A stretch of DNA of 64,000 nt from an uncultured Brachybacterium sp. (GCF_947500705.1 NZ_CANMSY010000003.1:1-64000); one strand, 5' to 3'; positions 25,983 to 35,964 are shown, counted from the stretch's first letter. Notes: generated from the sequence alone by a model not told the origin. Made by a program: numbers and translations.

Positions 25983-27260
25983 TTACGGGGTCCCGAAGGG
26001 GCGTGTCCCGTCCCCATCCAGCGCACCCTTCGCATCGTCCCGGTAGGGGCCGCGCGGAACGGTGAAGGCGGTGCGGTCCGAGAGCAGCGGGGCGGAGGTC
26101 TGCAGGGCTCGCGTCGCGGGTCGGTCCGAGTAGTCGGCCCCGGGGAAGCGACCGAACTGGCCACCGGCGCCGGCGGGCCGTTGAGCATCGGCAGCGCCGA
26201 GCATCGCCAGGGCGTCACCCGGGGTCGGGTACTTCGAGGACCACACGTGTCCCGGGGGCAGGGGCGAGATGAACAGGGTGCCTCGGGGCCTGATCCACAG
26301 CGAACCGGGTGTGGAGCGGTCGCGCAGGGCGTGGGCGCGCCAGGTGGTCACCGGGTGGGAGGAGAGCAGGTTCACCCAGTGCACGAAGAAGCTCGGGTCG
26401 GTGGCGGCACGATCGGCCAGCTCGTGCACGTTGACCTCTGCGTTGAGGTACTTGCCGCCCGAGAGCACCGCCACCACCCCGGGGGAGCCGGCCGGTGCGT
26501 AGGAGAAGCCGAAATTGTCTGCCGTGAACTCCTGGGCGCGGGAGAGCGCCGGGCCCAGGATCGGGATCAGATTGATGACCGTGCTGAACACGAGGCGGAA
26601 GTAGGAGACGTGGCCGGCGGCGAGGTGCCCCACCTCATGGCCGATCACGAAACGCAGCGCCTCGGGGTCACGGGCCCTCCCTCCGATCTCGAACATGTCG
26701 GAGTAGATCACCACGAAGCGTCGGAAGCCGTGGCCGGAGGCGAAGGCATTGATGGTGCCGTTGCCGAGCTGCACGTACGCATCGGGCACGCGGCGCATTC
26801 CGTACTGCTGGGCGGCCTCGACCACCATCCGGTAGCCCTCGGGGAACTGGGTGGGGCTCATGCGCACGGCCGACGCCCGCAGCTGCGCATACATCGTGGC
26901 GCGCACCCACCAGATGATCAGCGGTGCGAGCGGCAGCAGCAGCACGAGCTGCGCGATGAACGGCACGAGGCCGACGTACTTCCACAGCTCGTCCACCGTC
27001 GCCTGCCCCTCGGTGATATAGAGGAAGGCGGTGCCGACCAGCAGGGCGATCCAGAGCAGATACGCGAGGACCGCGAGCACCACCCCGGTGATCAGCAGGG
27101 GCATCTCCCAGGGGTGCCGGATCGCGCGCTGTCCGCGCAGCCCGTGAGTGGTGGCACCGTTGAGGAGGTGAGGGGTGCCCGGGCGGTCCGGGCCGACGGG
27201 TCTGAGGCCGCGGGGGGTGGCACCGGGCTGGGGTGGCAGTCCTGAGGGTGGAGTGGACAT
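25983..27260 (-). CDS. M48-family membrane metalloprotease
   Basis: 425 residues with two N-terminal membrane helices (PLLITGVVLAVLAYLLWIAL and FIAQLVLLLPLAPLIIWW). The zinc site is VIGHEVGHLAAGH, with the third ligand in RAQEFTADNFGFS. A hydrophobic stretch after the HExxH (FSTVINLIPILGPAL) resembles HtpX-type proteases. The C-terminal ~100 residues are Pro/Gly-rich and not part of the peptidase core. Likely role: membrane protein quality control. A proline-rich cytosolic N-terminus (PPSGLPPQPGATPRG) precedes the first helix. Confidence 0.88.
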   Translation of the reverse strand: MSTPPSGLPPQPGATPRGLRPVGPDRPGTPHLLNGATTHGLRGQRAIRHPWEMPLLITGVVLAVLAYLLWIALLVGTAFLYITEGQATVDELWKYVGLVPFIAQLVLLLPLAPLIIWWVRATMYAQLRASAVRMSPTQFPEGYRMVVEAAQQYGMRRVPDAYVQLGNGTINAFASGHGFRRFVVIYSDMFEIGGRARDPEALRFVIGHEVGHLAAGHVSYFRLVFSTVINLIPILGPALSRAQEFTADNFGFSYAPAGSPGVVAVLSGGKYLNAEVNVHELADRAATDPSFFVHWVNLLSSHPVTTWRAHALRDRSTPGSLWIRPRGTLFISPLPPGHVWSSKYPTPGDALAMLGAADAQRPAGAGGQFGRFPGADYSDRPATRALQTSAPLLSDRTAFTVPRGPYRDDAKGALDGDGTRPFGTP

Positions 27261-27441
27261 CGTCGCGACCTTCCGTACATCGGCCCGGGGTGGGCCGCTG
27301 CCATCGACGGTAGACCTGGAACTCGGCCAGGAGGCACAGCTGCGGGTCTTCTCTGCTGATCATGGCCGCAGGGTGGAGCAGCTCGAGCCGAGGGGTGGGG
27401 GTGCATCCGCCGCGCGGCTGACCCTGGGCTTCCGTCCAGAG

Positions 27442-27492
27442 GATCCGGCGGATCCGGCGGATCCGGCGGTTCAGCGGTTCAGCGGTTCAGCG
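27442..27492. repeat. Two adjacent short tandem arrays (9 bp x3, 8 bp x3)
   Basis: GATCCGGCG is repeated three times (27442-27468), directly followed by GTTCAGCG three times (27469-27492). The second array contains the aldehyde dehydrogenase stop codon. Because the unit is 8 bp, TGA recurs in all three minus-strand frames. Confidence 0.9.
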
Positions 27493-28974
27493 GAACAGCC
27501 GCCGCAGCAGCCGGCGCTTGAGTCCGGTGTACGGCGGGTAGACGAGCTTGAGGGTGTCCGGCGCGAGCGGCTTCTTCACCACGGGCTTGGCATGGGTGAA
27601 CGCCTCGAACCCGGTGCGGCCGTGATAGGCACCCATCCCGGACTCCCCCACCCCGCCGAAGGGCATGCCGGTGGTGCCCACGTGCGCGAGGGTCAGTCCC
27701 AGCGCGAGCGAGCCGGAGGAGGTCTCCTCGGCGAAGCGCTCCTCGATCTCCCGCCGGGGGGAGAAGACGTAGGCGGTCAGCGGCTTCTCCCCGGCTCGGA
27801 TGCGGGCGATCGCCTCGTCGGGACCGGAGACGGTGAGGATCGGCAGCACGGGGCCGAAGATCTCCTCCCCCATCACCGCATCGTCCCAGCCCACCTCGGT
27901 CATGAGCGTGGGCGGGATGAAGCGGGTCTCGCGGTCGGCGTCGGCGGTGCCGCCGCAGATGGTCTTGTTGTCGTCGATCAGGGCGAGCACCCGGTCGAAG
28001 TGCTTCGTGCTCACGAGCCGGCCGTAGTCGAGACTGCGCTCGGGCCTGCCGCTGTACAGCGCGCGCACGGCCTTGCGCAGGTGGGGCAGCAGGCGCTGCA
28101 CGGTGCGCGGGGTGGCCATCAGGTAGTCCGGGGCGATGCAGGTCTGCCCGGCGTTGGTGAACTTCCCCCAGACGATCCGGCGTGCGGTGATGGCGAGATC
28201 CGTCCCCTCGTCCACGAACACCGGCGACTTCCCGCCCAGCTCGAGCACGGTGGGCGTGAGGTGCTCAGCGGCGGCGCGGGCCACGATCCGGCCCACTGTC
28301 CCATTGCCGGTGTAGAAGATCAGGTCGAAGCGCTGCTCGAGCAGGATCGTGGTCTCCTCCACCGCCCCCTCGATCACCCGCACCCAGGCGGGGTCGAGGT
28401 GGGTGCGCAGCAGATGGGTGAGCGCTGCAGAGGTCGCCGGCGCCACCTCGGAGGGCTTCACGATCGCGGTGTTACCGCCCGCGATCGCAGCGACCAGCGG
28501 CGAGAGCGTGAGGTTCACCGGGTAGTTCCAGGGGGCGATGATCAGCGTGGTGCCGAGCGGTTCCCTCCGCAGCTCACCCGTGGCCGGTGCCAGCATCGCA
28601 CCGAGGGGGAGCCGCTGCGGCTTCTGCCAGGTGCGCAGGTTCTTCATCGTGTGCGTGATCTCCTGGGAGACCACCCCGAGCTCGGTCAGCGCACTCTCGG
28701 TGCGGGACTTGCCGAGGTCCTCGGCGAGCGCCCGGGCCAGGCGCGGCTCCTCACGGCGCAGCCCGCGGCGGAGCGCCTCGAGCTGGGCGAGGCGGGCCTC
28801 GAGCGGCCGGGTGGTGCCGGCGTCGAAGGACTCGCGCAGCGCGGTGACCTCTGCCCGGATCCGGGAGCGCAGGGCGTCCTCGGCAGGGGTGGCCGGATCG
28901 GTGGCGGCCGGATCGGCAGCCGTCGGATCGGGGGCGGTCAAGTCAGTGGCGGTGTCCTGCGCGTCATTCGACAT
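27487..28974 (-). CDS. Aldehyde dehydrogenase (class-3 ALDH-like)
   Basis: 495 residues from ATG 28974; the longer upstream frame overlaps the divergent gene and is not supported. Seen: PWNYPVNLTLSPLVAAIAGG, IVKPSEVAPATS, the catalytic Glu in VLELGGKSPVFVDEG and the catalytic Cys in TNAGQTCIAPDYLMA, with PFGGVGESGMGAYHG near the end. It oxidises an aldehyde with NAD(P)+; class-3 members prefer fatty or aromatic aldehydes. The N-terminal ~35 residues are an Ala/Asp/Pro/Thr-rich extension. Confidence 0.93.
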   Translation of the reverse strand: MSNDAQDTATDLTAPDPTAADPAATDPATPAEDALRSRIRAEVTALRESFDAGTTRPLEARLAQLEALRRGLRREEPRLARALAEDLGKSRTESALTELGVVSQEITHTMKNLRTWQKPQRLPLGAMLAPATGELRREPLGTTLIIAPWNYPVNLTLSPLVAAIAGGNTAIVKPSEVAPATSAALTHLLRTHLDPAWVRVIEGAVEETTILLEQRFDLIFYTGNGTVGRIVARAAAEHLTPTVLELGGKSPVFVDEGTDLAITARRIVWGKFTNAGQTCIAPDYLMATPRTVQRLLPHLRKAVRALYSGRPERSLDYGRLVSTKHFDRVLALIDDNKTICGGTADADRETRFIPPTLMTEVGWDDAVMGEEIFGPVLPILTVSGPDEAIARIRAGEKPLTAYVFSPRREIEERFAEETSSGSLALGLTLAHVGTTGMPFGGVGESGMGAYHGRTGFEAFTHAKPVVKKPLAPDTLKLVYPPYTGLKRRLLRRLFR

Positions 28975-29126
28975 GGCCCCAGCGTAGATCTCGGCGCTGG
29001 ACATCCGCAGGACGGGACGACCGTCACCCGCCAGGATCGTCATCTGCTCCACCGTGAGCGTCACCGTCACGGACAATGGAGAGAGATGACGGTCCGACGT
29101 CCGGGCCGGCGAGGAGGGCTCTGACG

Positions 29127-30194
29127 ATGACCGTGCTGCTGGCCGCGCCGATCCTGCTGACACTGACGCTGCTGGTCTCCGGCCTGGCGAAGCTCGGTGC
29201 GCGGCAGAGCACCGAAGACGCGATGACGTCGCTGCGCCTGCCGCTGCGCAGCTTCCACCGCTCGGTCGCCAATGTCCTGCCGGTGGTGGAGATCGTGCTG
29301 GCCCTGGGCCTGTGGATCCCCTCCGTGCCGCTGCAGGTGCTGATGGCGATGTGCGTGGCGCTGCTGATGGTGGCCTATCTGGTGATCATCGCGAGGGCGC
29401 TCACGTTCGGTGAACCGGTCGAATGCTCCTGCTTCGGCACGCTCGCCTCACCGACCGTCTCGCGCACCACCCTGGGCCGCAACCTGCTGCTCGCGCTGCT
29501 CGCGATCATCACGCTGCTCGCGGCGAGCAGCGGGGCGATGACCCTCGCGCTGGTGCAGGTGCCGCTGTCGCTGGTGGGGCTCGGGAGTGCGCTGCTGCTC
29601 ACCATCGTGCTCACCGTCCTCACGCTCGGCGGGTCCGCCAAGGAACGGACCGACCTCTCGGGCGACGCGCCCCGTGAGGAGCGGACCGATGGGGTGACCG
29701 GTGCGATGACCGAAGCGATGACCGACGAGGAGCTGCTGGACTACGAACGTGCCGCGATCCCCGGCGGCGTGCTCCAGCAGCCGAATGGCCGCCTGATCAC
29801 CCTCACCCAGCTCACCGCCCAGAGCGCGGCGCTGCTGGTCTTCGTGTCCGAAGGCTGCGGGCCCTGCGAGCGGGTGCTGGACCGGGCCGACGGCTGGATC
29901 GGGTCCCTGTCCCCGTTCATGCAGGTGAAGTTCGTGTTCTCCCGGCCGATCGACCAGCTGCGGGAGCGCACCACGGTCCGTGTGGGTGAGCATGCGATGC
30001 ATGATCTGCAGTTCACCGCACGCAGCACCCTCGGGGGCAGGACCGCGCCCTCCGCGGTGCTGCTGGGAGCCGACGGGCTGCTCGCCGGCGGTCCGGTCGA
30101 CGGCGGCAGCGCCGTGATCGAGTTCGTGGAGGCGATCCAGGAGCAGCTGATCACCGCCCCGGGAGACTCCGAGACCAGCCCATCGGCATCGTGA
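29127..30194 (+). CDS. MauE/DoxX-like membrane domain fused to a thioredoxin-like domain
   Basis: ATG 29127 with GAGGAGGG upstream gives 355 residues. The N-terminal ~170 residues form a MauE-type four-to-five-helix membrane domain with a CSCFG motif (GEPVECSCFGTLASPTVSRT). After a charged linker comes a thioredoxin-like domain with a CxxC site (VSEGCGPCERVLDRAD) and TAPSAVLLGADGLL. The two halves usually act together in disulfide formation or delivery outside the membrane, and their fusion supports electron passage from the CSC site to the CGPC site. Substrate unknown. It is divergent from the aldehyde dehydrogenase gene. Confidence 0.85.
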   Translation: MTVLLAAPILLTLTLLVSGLAKLGARQSTEDAMTSLRLPLRSFHRSVANVLPVVEIVLALGLWIPSVPLQVLMAMCVALLMVAYLVIIARALTFGEPVECSCFGTLASPTVSRTTLGRNLLLALLAIITLLAASSGAMTLALVQVPLSLVGLGSALLLTIVLTVLTLGGSAKERTDLSGDAPREERTDGVTGAMTEAMTDEELLDYERAAIPGGVLQQPNGRLITLTQLTAQSAALLVFVSEGCGPCERVLDRADGWIGSLSPFMQVKFVFSRPIDQLRERTTVRVGEHAMHDLQFTARSTLGGRTAPSAVLLGADGLLAGGPVDGGSAVIEFVEAIQEQLITAPGDSETSPSAS

Positions 30195-30210
30195 GGTCCC
30201 GAGGGCCTCA
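30192..30210. terminator. Hairpin after the MauE-thioredoxin gene
   Basis: TGAGGTCCC pairs with GGGCCTCA with a single mismatch, overlapping the stop codon region of the rightward gene. It may serve both convergent genes. Confidence 0.45.
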
Positions 30211-30284
30211 GCCCGCGGGCGTCGTGGCGCCGAGACGGCTCCGCCTTCCCGCCTGGTGAGGAATCACGGCACCCTGGTGAGGGC

Positions 30285-31493
30285 TCACGGCACGCTGGCC
30301 TGCGCGAAGCTGCCGGCGCCCCAGGCACGCAGCGGCCCGTCGGCCGCCGGGACGAAGACCGCCTGGCCGGCCCGCAGCGGATGGCTCCCGGCCGAGGTCA
30401 CCAGCGTGGTCGCTCCCCCGAGACCCAGCACGATCCGAGGCCCCGAGCCGGGGATCCGATGCGGCTCGATCGGCGCCCCGAGCGAGTCGGTGAGCTCGGT
30501 GATGGCGAGCTCGAAGTCGTCGACCGGGGCGTAGTACGCGATAGAGGTGGGATTCTGCCGCTCCGGGGCCACCCGCAGCGGGGGTGCGGCGGTGACGCTC
30601 ACGCACTGGAGGACTTCATCCGCATCGACCCGCTTCGGGGTCAGACCCGCGCGCAGCACATTGTCGCTGGCCGCCATGATCTCGATCCCGGTGCCGCTGA
30701 TATAGGAGTGCAGCGCGCCGGCGGGCACGAACATCGCCTCCCCAGGCTGCAGGGAGACCGGGTTCAGCAGCAGCGCCGCGACCACCCCCGGGTCACCGGG
30801 ATGGTGCTCCGCCAGCAGCGTCACGGAGCGGTCGATGCGCGGGGACGGAGAGGTGCCGGCCTCTGCCCTAGCCCTGCAGGCCTCGACCACCTCGTCCACC
30901 GCGGAGGTCGAGGGTCGCAGCGAGGTGGAGACCAGGGTGCGGAAGGCCGCGCGCATGCCATGGGCGGTGGGGTTCTCGAGCAGCAGGCGGTGCAGCCGGT
31001 CGGTGAGGTCGGTCCCGAGACCGTCGAGGATCACCGCGGCGCGGCGCGGGGTGCGGAATCCGCACAGCGCGGTGAACGGCGTCAGCGCGATCAGCATCTC
31101 GGGCTTGTGGTTCGCGTCCCGGTAGGTGCGCCGCGGGGAGTCCAGCGCGATCCCGGCGGCGCTCTCCGCGGCGAAGGACTCCGCAGCATGCTCGCGCGTG
31201 GGATGGACCTGCAGCGAGAGCGGTCGTTCGGCGGCGATCACCTTGAGCAGATACGGCAGCCGGCCGCCGAAGGCCCGGGCGACGTCGCTGCCGAGCATCC
31301 GGTCGGGCTCTGCGTCGAGCACGTCGTCCAGCCGGGCACCGCCGGGGACCGTCGCCGGTGCCAGCGGATGCGCGCCGAACCAGACCTCTGCCCAGGGGTC
31401 GCCGTCGGCCTCCTGCCCCAGGAACTCGGGCAGCGCCGTCTGCGACCCCCATTCGTAGTGCTGGAGGTGGCCGGTCAGGTCGAACATGCTCAC
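30285..31493 (-). CDS. manA: Mannose-6-phosphate isomerase, class I
   Basis: 402 residues. Interconverts mannose-6-P and fructose-6-P, feeding GDP-mannose for glycans and glycolipids. Seen: zinc-site histidines in LSLQVHPTREHA and YRDANHKPEMLIAL, PGEAMFVPAGALHSYISGTG and ASDNVLRAGLTPKRVD. The GTG start overlaps the stop of the upstream gene (GTGA), so both are co-translated; an ATG two codons later is an alternative. An imperfect ~20-bp duplication (CTGGTGAGG...TCACGGCAC) lies over the stop codon. Confidence 0.95.
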   Translation of the reverse strand: MSMFDLTGHLQHYEWGSQTALPEFLGQEADGDPWAEVWFGAHPLAPATVPGGARLDDVLDAEPDRMLGSDVARAFGGRLPYLLKVIAAERPLSLQVHPTREHAAESFAAESAAGIALDSPRRTYRDANHKPEMLIALTPFTALCGFRTPRRAAVILDGLGTDLTDRLHRLLLENPTAHGMRAAFRTLVSTSLRPSTSAVDEVVEACRARAEAGTSPSPRIDRSVTLLAEHHPGDPGVVAALLLNPVSLQPGEAMFVPAGALHSYISGTGIEIMAASDNVLRAGLTPKRVDADEVLQCVSVTAAPPLRVAPERQNPTSIAYYAPVDDFELAITELTDSLGAPIEPHRIPGSGPRIVLGLGGATTLVTSAGSHPLRAGQAVFVPAADGPLRAWGAGSFAQASVP

Positions 31494-32536
31494 GTACTGC
31501 CCTCGAGGATCTGAGCGATCAGGCGCGCGGGCTCATCGGCTCCGACCGTCGGCGGCGGGGTCTGCTCCTCCCCGAGGGGGCGCATCCCGTAGCGGTCCCA
31601 GTGCGCACCGACCCAGGCGGGGGCGCGGGGAGCGTGCACCCAGGCCGGGAGCCCGCGCACCGCGGCCTCGAGGATATCGGCGGAGAACACGGAGACCACG
31701 GGCCGTTGCTGCTCGGACACGGTGAGAGCGGAGTCCTGGAGCTCGACGCCGCGGCGGCGCAGCAGCGCATGCGCGGCGCGGGCGGTCCGGTCGGTCTCCT
31801 GCGGGCCGGGCTGGTAGAGCGCGCCGGTGGAGCGGCAGTACCCGTGGGCGGCCGCGAGGGTGAGACGGCGCGGCAGCTCGATCGCCGAGAGCTGGCCCAG
31901 GAAGACCGGGCGCTCCTCGCGCACCGGATCGTTCCCCGCCGCTTCGTGGCTCGCCTGCCACAGCCGCTGGGAGCCGACCACCCGCACCTCGACGTCGTCG
32001 CGGCCGGCGCGGTGGAACTCGCCGTCCTCGTCGCTCCAGGCCAGCAGGGTGGTCTGGGGCGGCAGCGGGGGCGCGAACGGGGTGAGCACGTCGTGCTGGA
32101 CGACGGCGCCGGGCACATCCGCCTCACGCGCCCAGGCATGGAGGCTGCGCCCCACCTCCTGGTGCCAACCGAGGGTGAGCACCGAGGTGATGCCGAGACC
32201 GTCCAGCAGGGCCGCGGGCTCATCGAGGCGCTGGTGCTGCCATTCAGGACCGTTCAGCTCATCCAGGGCCAGGCCGACGGGCGTGATCACGAGTGCCGAT
32301 CCCTGCACATAGGGCAGCACTGCGGGGAGTCCGCCGTGCTGCGCCCCTGCGGCGGTGTCGATGCCGAGCAGCGTGCGGGCCGAGCCGTCCCCCTCGCGGG
32401 TGTGCAGCACGTAACCCTGCGGGGCCGGCGCGCGGGAAGCGGACGCGGGCTGGACGCGGTGGATGCCGCGCATCCGGCGCCGGGAACTGCGCCATTCCTG
32501 CCAGCGCTCGAGGCTGCGCGGATGGATCAGAGCCAT
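31490..32536 (-). CDS. Hypothetical protein coupled to manA
   Basis: About 348 residues from ATG 32536. Soluble, rich in Ala/Leu/Arg; no domain recognised with confidence. Segments such as ALLDGLGITSVLTLGWHQEV, PVVSVFSADILEAAVRGLPA and a closing GADEPARLIAQILEG recall the ends of GT-B glycosyltransferases or WecB-like proteins, so a glycan-related role is possible. The 4-bp overlap with manA makes a link to mannose metabolism likely. Confidence 0.7.
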   Translation of the reverse strand: MALIHPRSLERWQEWRSSRRRMRGIHRVQPASASRAPAPQGYVLHTREGDGSARTLLGIDTAAGAQHGGLPAVLPYVQGSALVITPVGLALDELNGPEWQHQRLDEPAALLDGLGITSVLTLGWHQEVGRSLHAWAREADVPGAVVQHDVLTPFAPPLPPQTTLLAWSDEDGEFHRAGRDDVEVRVVGSQRLWQASHEAAGNDPVREERPVFLGQLSAIELPRRLTLAAAHGYCRSTGALYQPGPQETDRTARAAHALLRRRGVELQDSALTVSEQQRPVVSVFSADILEAAVRGLPAWVHAPRAPAWVGAHWDRYGMRPLGEEQTPPPTVGADEPARLIAQILEGST

Positions 32537-32632
32537 GGTCGGCGCCCCCTTCTGACATGCGATCGCTCCCGAGGGCCCAGCATTCCACACCCCGCTGCCG
32601 GTGGTGGCCGGAACGGTGGCATGCCGTGAGGC

Positions 32633-34384
32633 TCAGCGCGGCATGTTGCGCAGGTTCGTCGCCGCCATGTCGAGCATCCTGCCCACCCCGCCGCCGAGGA
32701 CGATCTTCGTCGAGGCATGCGCGAAGCCACGGATCTGCTGCGCGGTGATCTTCGGGGGCATCGAGAGCGCGTCCGGATCGGTCACCACATCGATCAGCAC
32801 CGGGCCAGGGGTCGCGAGCGCCTCGGCGAGCTGCTGGTTCAACGTCTTCGGATCGGTGATGCGCACCGCGCCGATGCCCACGCCCCTCGCGATCGCCGCA
32901 TAGTCGACGTCCTCGTGGTCAGTGCCGTGATCCGGCAGGCCCTCCACCAGCATCTCGAGCTTGACCATGCCGAGGCTGGAGTTGTTGAAGACGACGATCT
33001 TGGTGTTCAGCTCGTGGAGCTTCACGGTCAGCAGCTCCCCCATCAGCATCCCGAGCCCGCCGTCCCCGCTCATGGAGATCACCTGGCGCTCGGGGAACGC
33101 CATCGAGGCGCCGATCGCCTGCGGGAGCGCGTTGGCCATGCTGCCGTGGTGCCAGGAGCCGAACAGCCGACGTTTCCCGTTGGGGGTGATGTAGCGGGCG
33201 CCCCACACATTGCACATCCCGGTGTCGACGGTGAACACGGCGTCCTCCGCGGCGAGCGCGTCGAGGGTCGCCGCGAGGAACTCCGGGTGGATGGGCGTCA
33301 TCCTCTCGACGTTCTTCGTGTACGCGGCGACCACCCCGTTCAGGGCCTTGTGGTGCGCCTTCAGCTGGCGGTGCAGGAAGCGGGAGCTCTTGGCGCTGGT
33401 CACCAGCGGCAGCACGGCCTGCAGGGTGAGGGCCACGTCGCCGTGGATCGCGAGGTCCAGCGGCACGCGGCGTCCGAGGCGTGAGGCGTCGGCGTCGATC
33501 TGCACGATCTTCGGGGGGTTCTTCCCTCCGGGCCCGGGCAGGAACTCGCTGTAGGGGAAGTCGGTGCCCAGCAGGATCACCAGATCCGCCTCGTGCATCG
33601 CCTCGTAGCAGGCGCCGTAGCCGAGCAGCCCGCTCATCCCCACGTCGAAGGGGTTGTCGTACTGCATGATCTCCTTGCCGCCGAAGGCGTGCCCGATCGG
33701 AGACTTCACCCGGTCGGCGAGCGCGAGCACCTCCTCGCGGGCGTCTCTCACCCCGGCCCCGGTGAACAGGGTGACGGTGTCTGCGGCGTCGATCAGCTCG
33801 GCGAGGCGGCCGACGGGCGCGGCGGCGGGCTGGACATGGCCGAGGTCGGTGGCGAGGTCGCGGGTCAGAGGCCCGTCGACCTCCTCGTCGGCCACGTCAC
33901 CGGGCAGCACCAGCACGGAGACGCCCTGCTTCGCGATCGCCGTCTGGACGGCGATATGGAGCATGGTCGCGCCGTGCGTGCCGGAGTGCACCATCTCGCA
34001 GAAATGGGAGCACTCGCGGAAGAGGATCTCGGGATGCGTCTCCTGGAAGAAGCCGGTACCGATCTTCTCCGAGGGGATGTGCGAGGCGATCGCGAGCACC
34101 GGGGCGCCGTCGCGGTGGGCATCGAACAATCCCTGGAGGAGATGGGTGTTGCCCGGGCCGCAGGACCCGGCGCACACGGCGAGCTTCCCGGTCAGGCGGG
34201 CCTCGGCCCCGGCGGCGAAGGCTCCGGCCTCCTCGTTGCGCACGTGCACCCATTCGATGCCCTCGGTGGTGCGCACGGCGTCCACCACCGGGTTCAGGGA
34301 GTCCCCGACCACCCCGTAGATGCGCTGGACGCCGAGGTCCCGGAGCTGGGTGACGAGGAGCTGGGCGAAAGTGCTGCGGGCCAT
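32633..34384 (-). CDS. poxB: Pyruvate:quinone oxidoreductase (pyruvate oxidase type), ThDP-dependent
   Basis: 583 residues. Oxidatively decarboxylates pyruvate to acetate and CO2, passing electrons through FAD to membrane quinone. The ThDP enzyme layout is complete: N-terminal Pyr domain with catalytic Glu (HVRNEEAGAFAAGAEA), central FAD domain, and PP domain with GDGGLGMLMGELLT...NN, the Mg/ThDP motif. The C-terminal region (FAHASTKIVLGGGVGRMLDM) resembles the amphipathic membrane-binding tail of PoxB. Stand-alone transcription unit. Confidence 0.93.
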   Translation of the reverse strand: MARSTFAQLLVTQLRDLGVQRIYGVVGDSLNPVVDAVRTTEGIEWVHVRNEEAGAFAAGAEARLTGKLAVCAGSCGPGNTHLLQGLFDAHRDGAPVLAIASHIPSEKIGTGFFQETHPEILFRECSHFCEMVHSGTHGATMLHIAVQTAIAKQGVSVLVLPGDVADEEVDGPLTRDLATDLGHVQPAAAPVGRLAELIDAADTVTLFTGAGVRDAREEVLALADRVKSPIGHAFGGKEIMQYDNPFDVGMSGLLGYGACYEAMHEADLVILLGTDFPYSEFLPGPGGKNPPKIVQIDADASRLGRRVPLDLAIHGDVALTLQAVLPLVTSAKSSRFLHRQLKAHHKALNGVVAAYTKNVERMTPIHPEFLAATLDALAAEDAVFTVDTGMCNVWGARYITPNGKRRLFGSWHHGSMANALPQAIGASMAFPERQVISMSGDGGLGMLMGELLTVKLHELNTKIVVFNNSSLGMVKLEMLVEGLPDHGTDHEDVDYAAIARGVGIGAVRITDPKTLNQQLAEALATPGPVLIDVVTDPDALSMPPKITAQQIRGFAHASTKIVLGGGVGRMLDMAATNLRNMPR

Positions 34385-34552
34385 GCGGGGCCTCCTGAAA
34401 GGGTGGGTCCGGGGAGGGCACCGGCCCCAGGCGCGGCGCCCGTCGTTCTCACCCTAGCCGTGGCGGCCGGCTATGCACGAGGGCCGGGCCGATCGGTCAG
34501 CTGACGCATCGGCTGGACATCGGCAGGGCGCACCGGCACGGGCACCGAGAGC

Positions 34553-35896
34553 TCAGTCGCCGACGGGCTCCTCGAGCGAACTCTCGGCATCTTCGCCCGC
34601 AGGCACCGCGGCAACGGTGAATCGCACCGTCTGCACCCGGCGCTCGTCGACCTCGACCACCTCGAGCACTCCGCCGTCGATCTCCACGCTGTCCCCGGCC
34701 TCGGGGATCCGGCCCAGCTGGGCCATCAGGAACCCGCCGACCGTCTCGTAGCCGCCGGTGTCCGGCAGGGCGATGTCGGTCGCGGACTCGAACTCCTGCA
34801 GGATCAGCCCGCCCTCGAAGGTGCCGTCGGCCGCGAGGATCCGGTCCAGACCACCGGCGACGGGCCAGCTCTCGCGATCGAACTCGTCGTAGATCTCGCC
34901 CACCAGCTCCTCAAGCAGATCCTCGAGGGTCACGATGCCGTCGGTGCCGCCGTACTCATCCACCACCACGGCGATCTGGTCGGCGTGGGCGCGCATCCGA
35001 TTCAGCGCCTCGAGCACCTGGACGGTGCCGGGGATGTGCTCGATGGGACGCACCAGCGCTGCCAGCGACGTCTCGCCTGGCTCCTCCACCAGCAGCATGT
35101 CGCGCACGTGGACGAAGCCGAGCACGTCGTCGACGTCCTCGCCGGTGACCGGATAGCGGGAGAAGCCGGTTTCCCGGATCTCCTCGCGGACCTCCACGAC
35201 CGTCCGCTCGCCGTCGAGGAAGCGCACCTGGTGGCGGGGCTGCATGACCTCGACCACCGTGCGCTCGGAAGCGTCGAACACATCAGCGAGCACCCGCGAC
35301 TCCGCCTGGTCCAGCGCCTCTGAGCTGCGGACCATGGACTTGATCTCCTCGGCGGAGACCGACTCGCGGTTCGCGCCCGGGTCCCCGCCCAGCAGGCGCA
35401 CCACCAGGTTGGTGGAGGTGGACAGCAGCCAGATCACCGGGCGCATGAGCTTCCCGAAGATGCTCAGCGGGGGGCCGACGACCTTGGTCATCGCCATCGC
35501 GTTCTGCATCGCCAGCCGCTTGGGCACCAGCTCGCCGAACACCAGCGAGAGGTAGGCGATGACCAGCGTCATGCCGATCAGCGCCGTGGTGCCCGCCGCG
35601 GACTCCGACAGTCCCAGTTCCGTCAGCACCGGGACCAGCGAGGGGGCGATCGTGGAGGCGCCATAGGCGGAGGAGAAGAAGCCGGCGACGGTCACGCCGA
35701 TCTGCACGGCGGAGAGGAAGAGGTTGGGATCCCGCACCATCTCAGCGGTGCGCTCACCGCCGGGGCCGCTCTCCTGGAGCTGCTTGATCTGCGATTCGCG
35801 GAGGTTGACGATCGCCATCTCGGTGCCGGCGAACAGACCGCCGACGAGCACGAAGGCGAAGACCAGGCCGAGGTTCAGGAGCGCTGTCCAATCCAT
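34553..35896 (-). CDS. CNNM/CorC (HlyC) family membrane protein with CBS pair
   Basis: 447 residues. The N-terminal DUF21 transmembrane domain ([40 protein letters not shown]) is followed by two CBS domains and a C-terminal CorC_HlyC transporter-associated domain. [20 protein letters not shown] is the hallmark second-CBS sequence. The family is linked to Mg2+/Co2+ efflux or Na+-coupled Mg2+ transport; its older 'hemolysin' name is misleading. Confidence 0.93.
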   Translation of the reverse strand: MDWTALLNLGLVFAFVLVGGLFAGTEMAIVNLRESQIKQLQESGPGGERTAEMVRDPNLFLSAVQIGVTVAGFFSSAYGASTIAPSLVPVLTELGLSESAAGTTALIGMTLVIAYLSLVFGELVPKRLAMQNAMAMTKVVGPPLSIFGKLMRPVIWLLSTSTNLVVRLLGGDPGANRESVSAEEIKSMVRSSEALDQAESRVLADVFDASERTVVEVMQPRHQVRFLDGERTVVEVREEIRETGFSRYPVTGEDVDDVLGFVHVRDMLLVEEPGETSLAALVRPIEHIPGTVQVLEALNRMRAHADQIAVVVDEYGGTDGIVTLEDLLEELVGEIYDEFDRESWPVAGGLDRILAADGTFEGGLILQEFESATDIALPDTGGYETVGGFLMAQLGRIPEAGDSVEIDGGVLEVVEVDERRVQTVRFTVAAVPAGEDAESSLEEPVGD

Positions 35897-35964
35897 GGGG
35901 CAACGCTACCTGTGGGCGGAACGGGGAACTGGGGTCATCCTGCGCATCTCACAGCATGTGCGCG

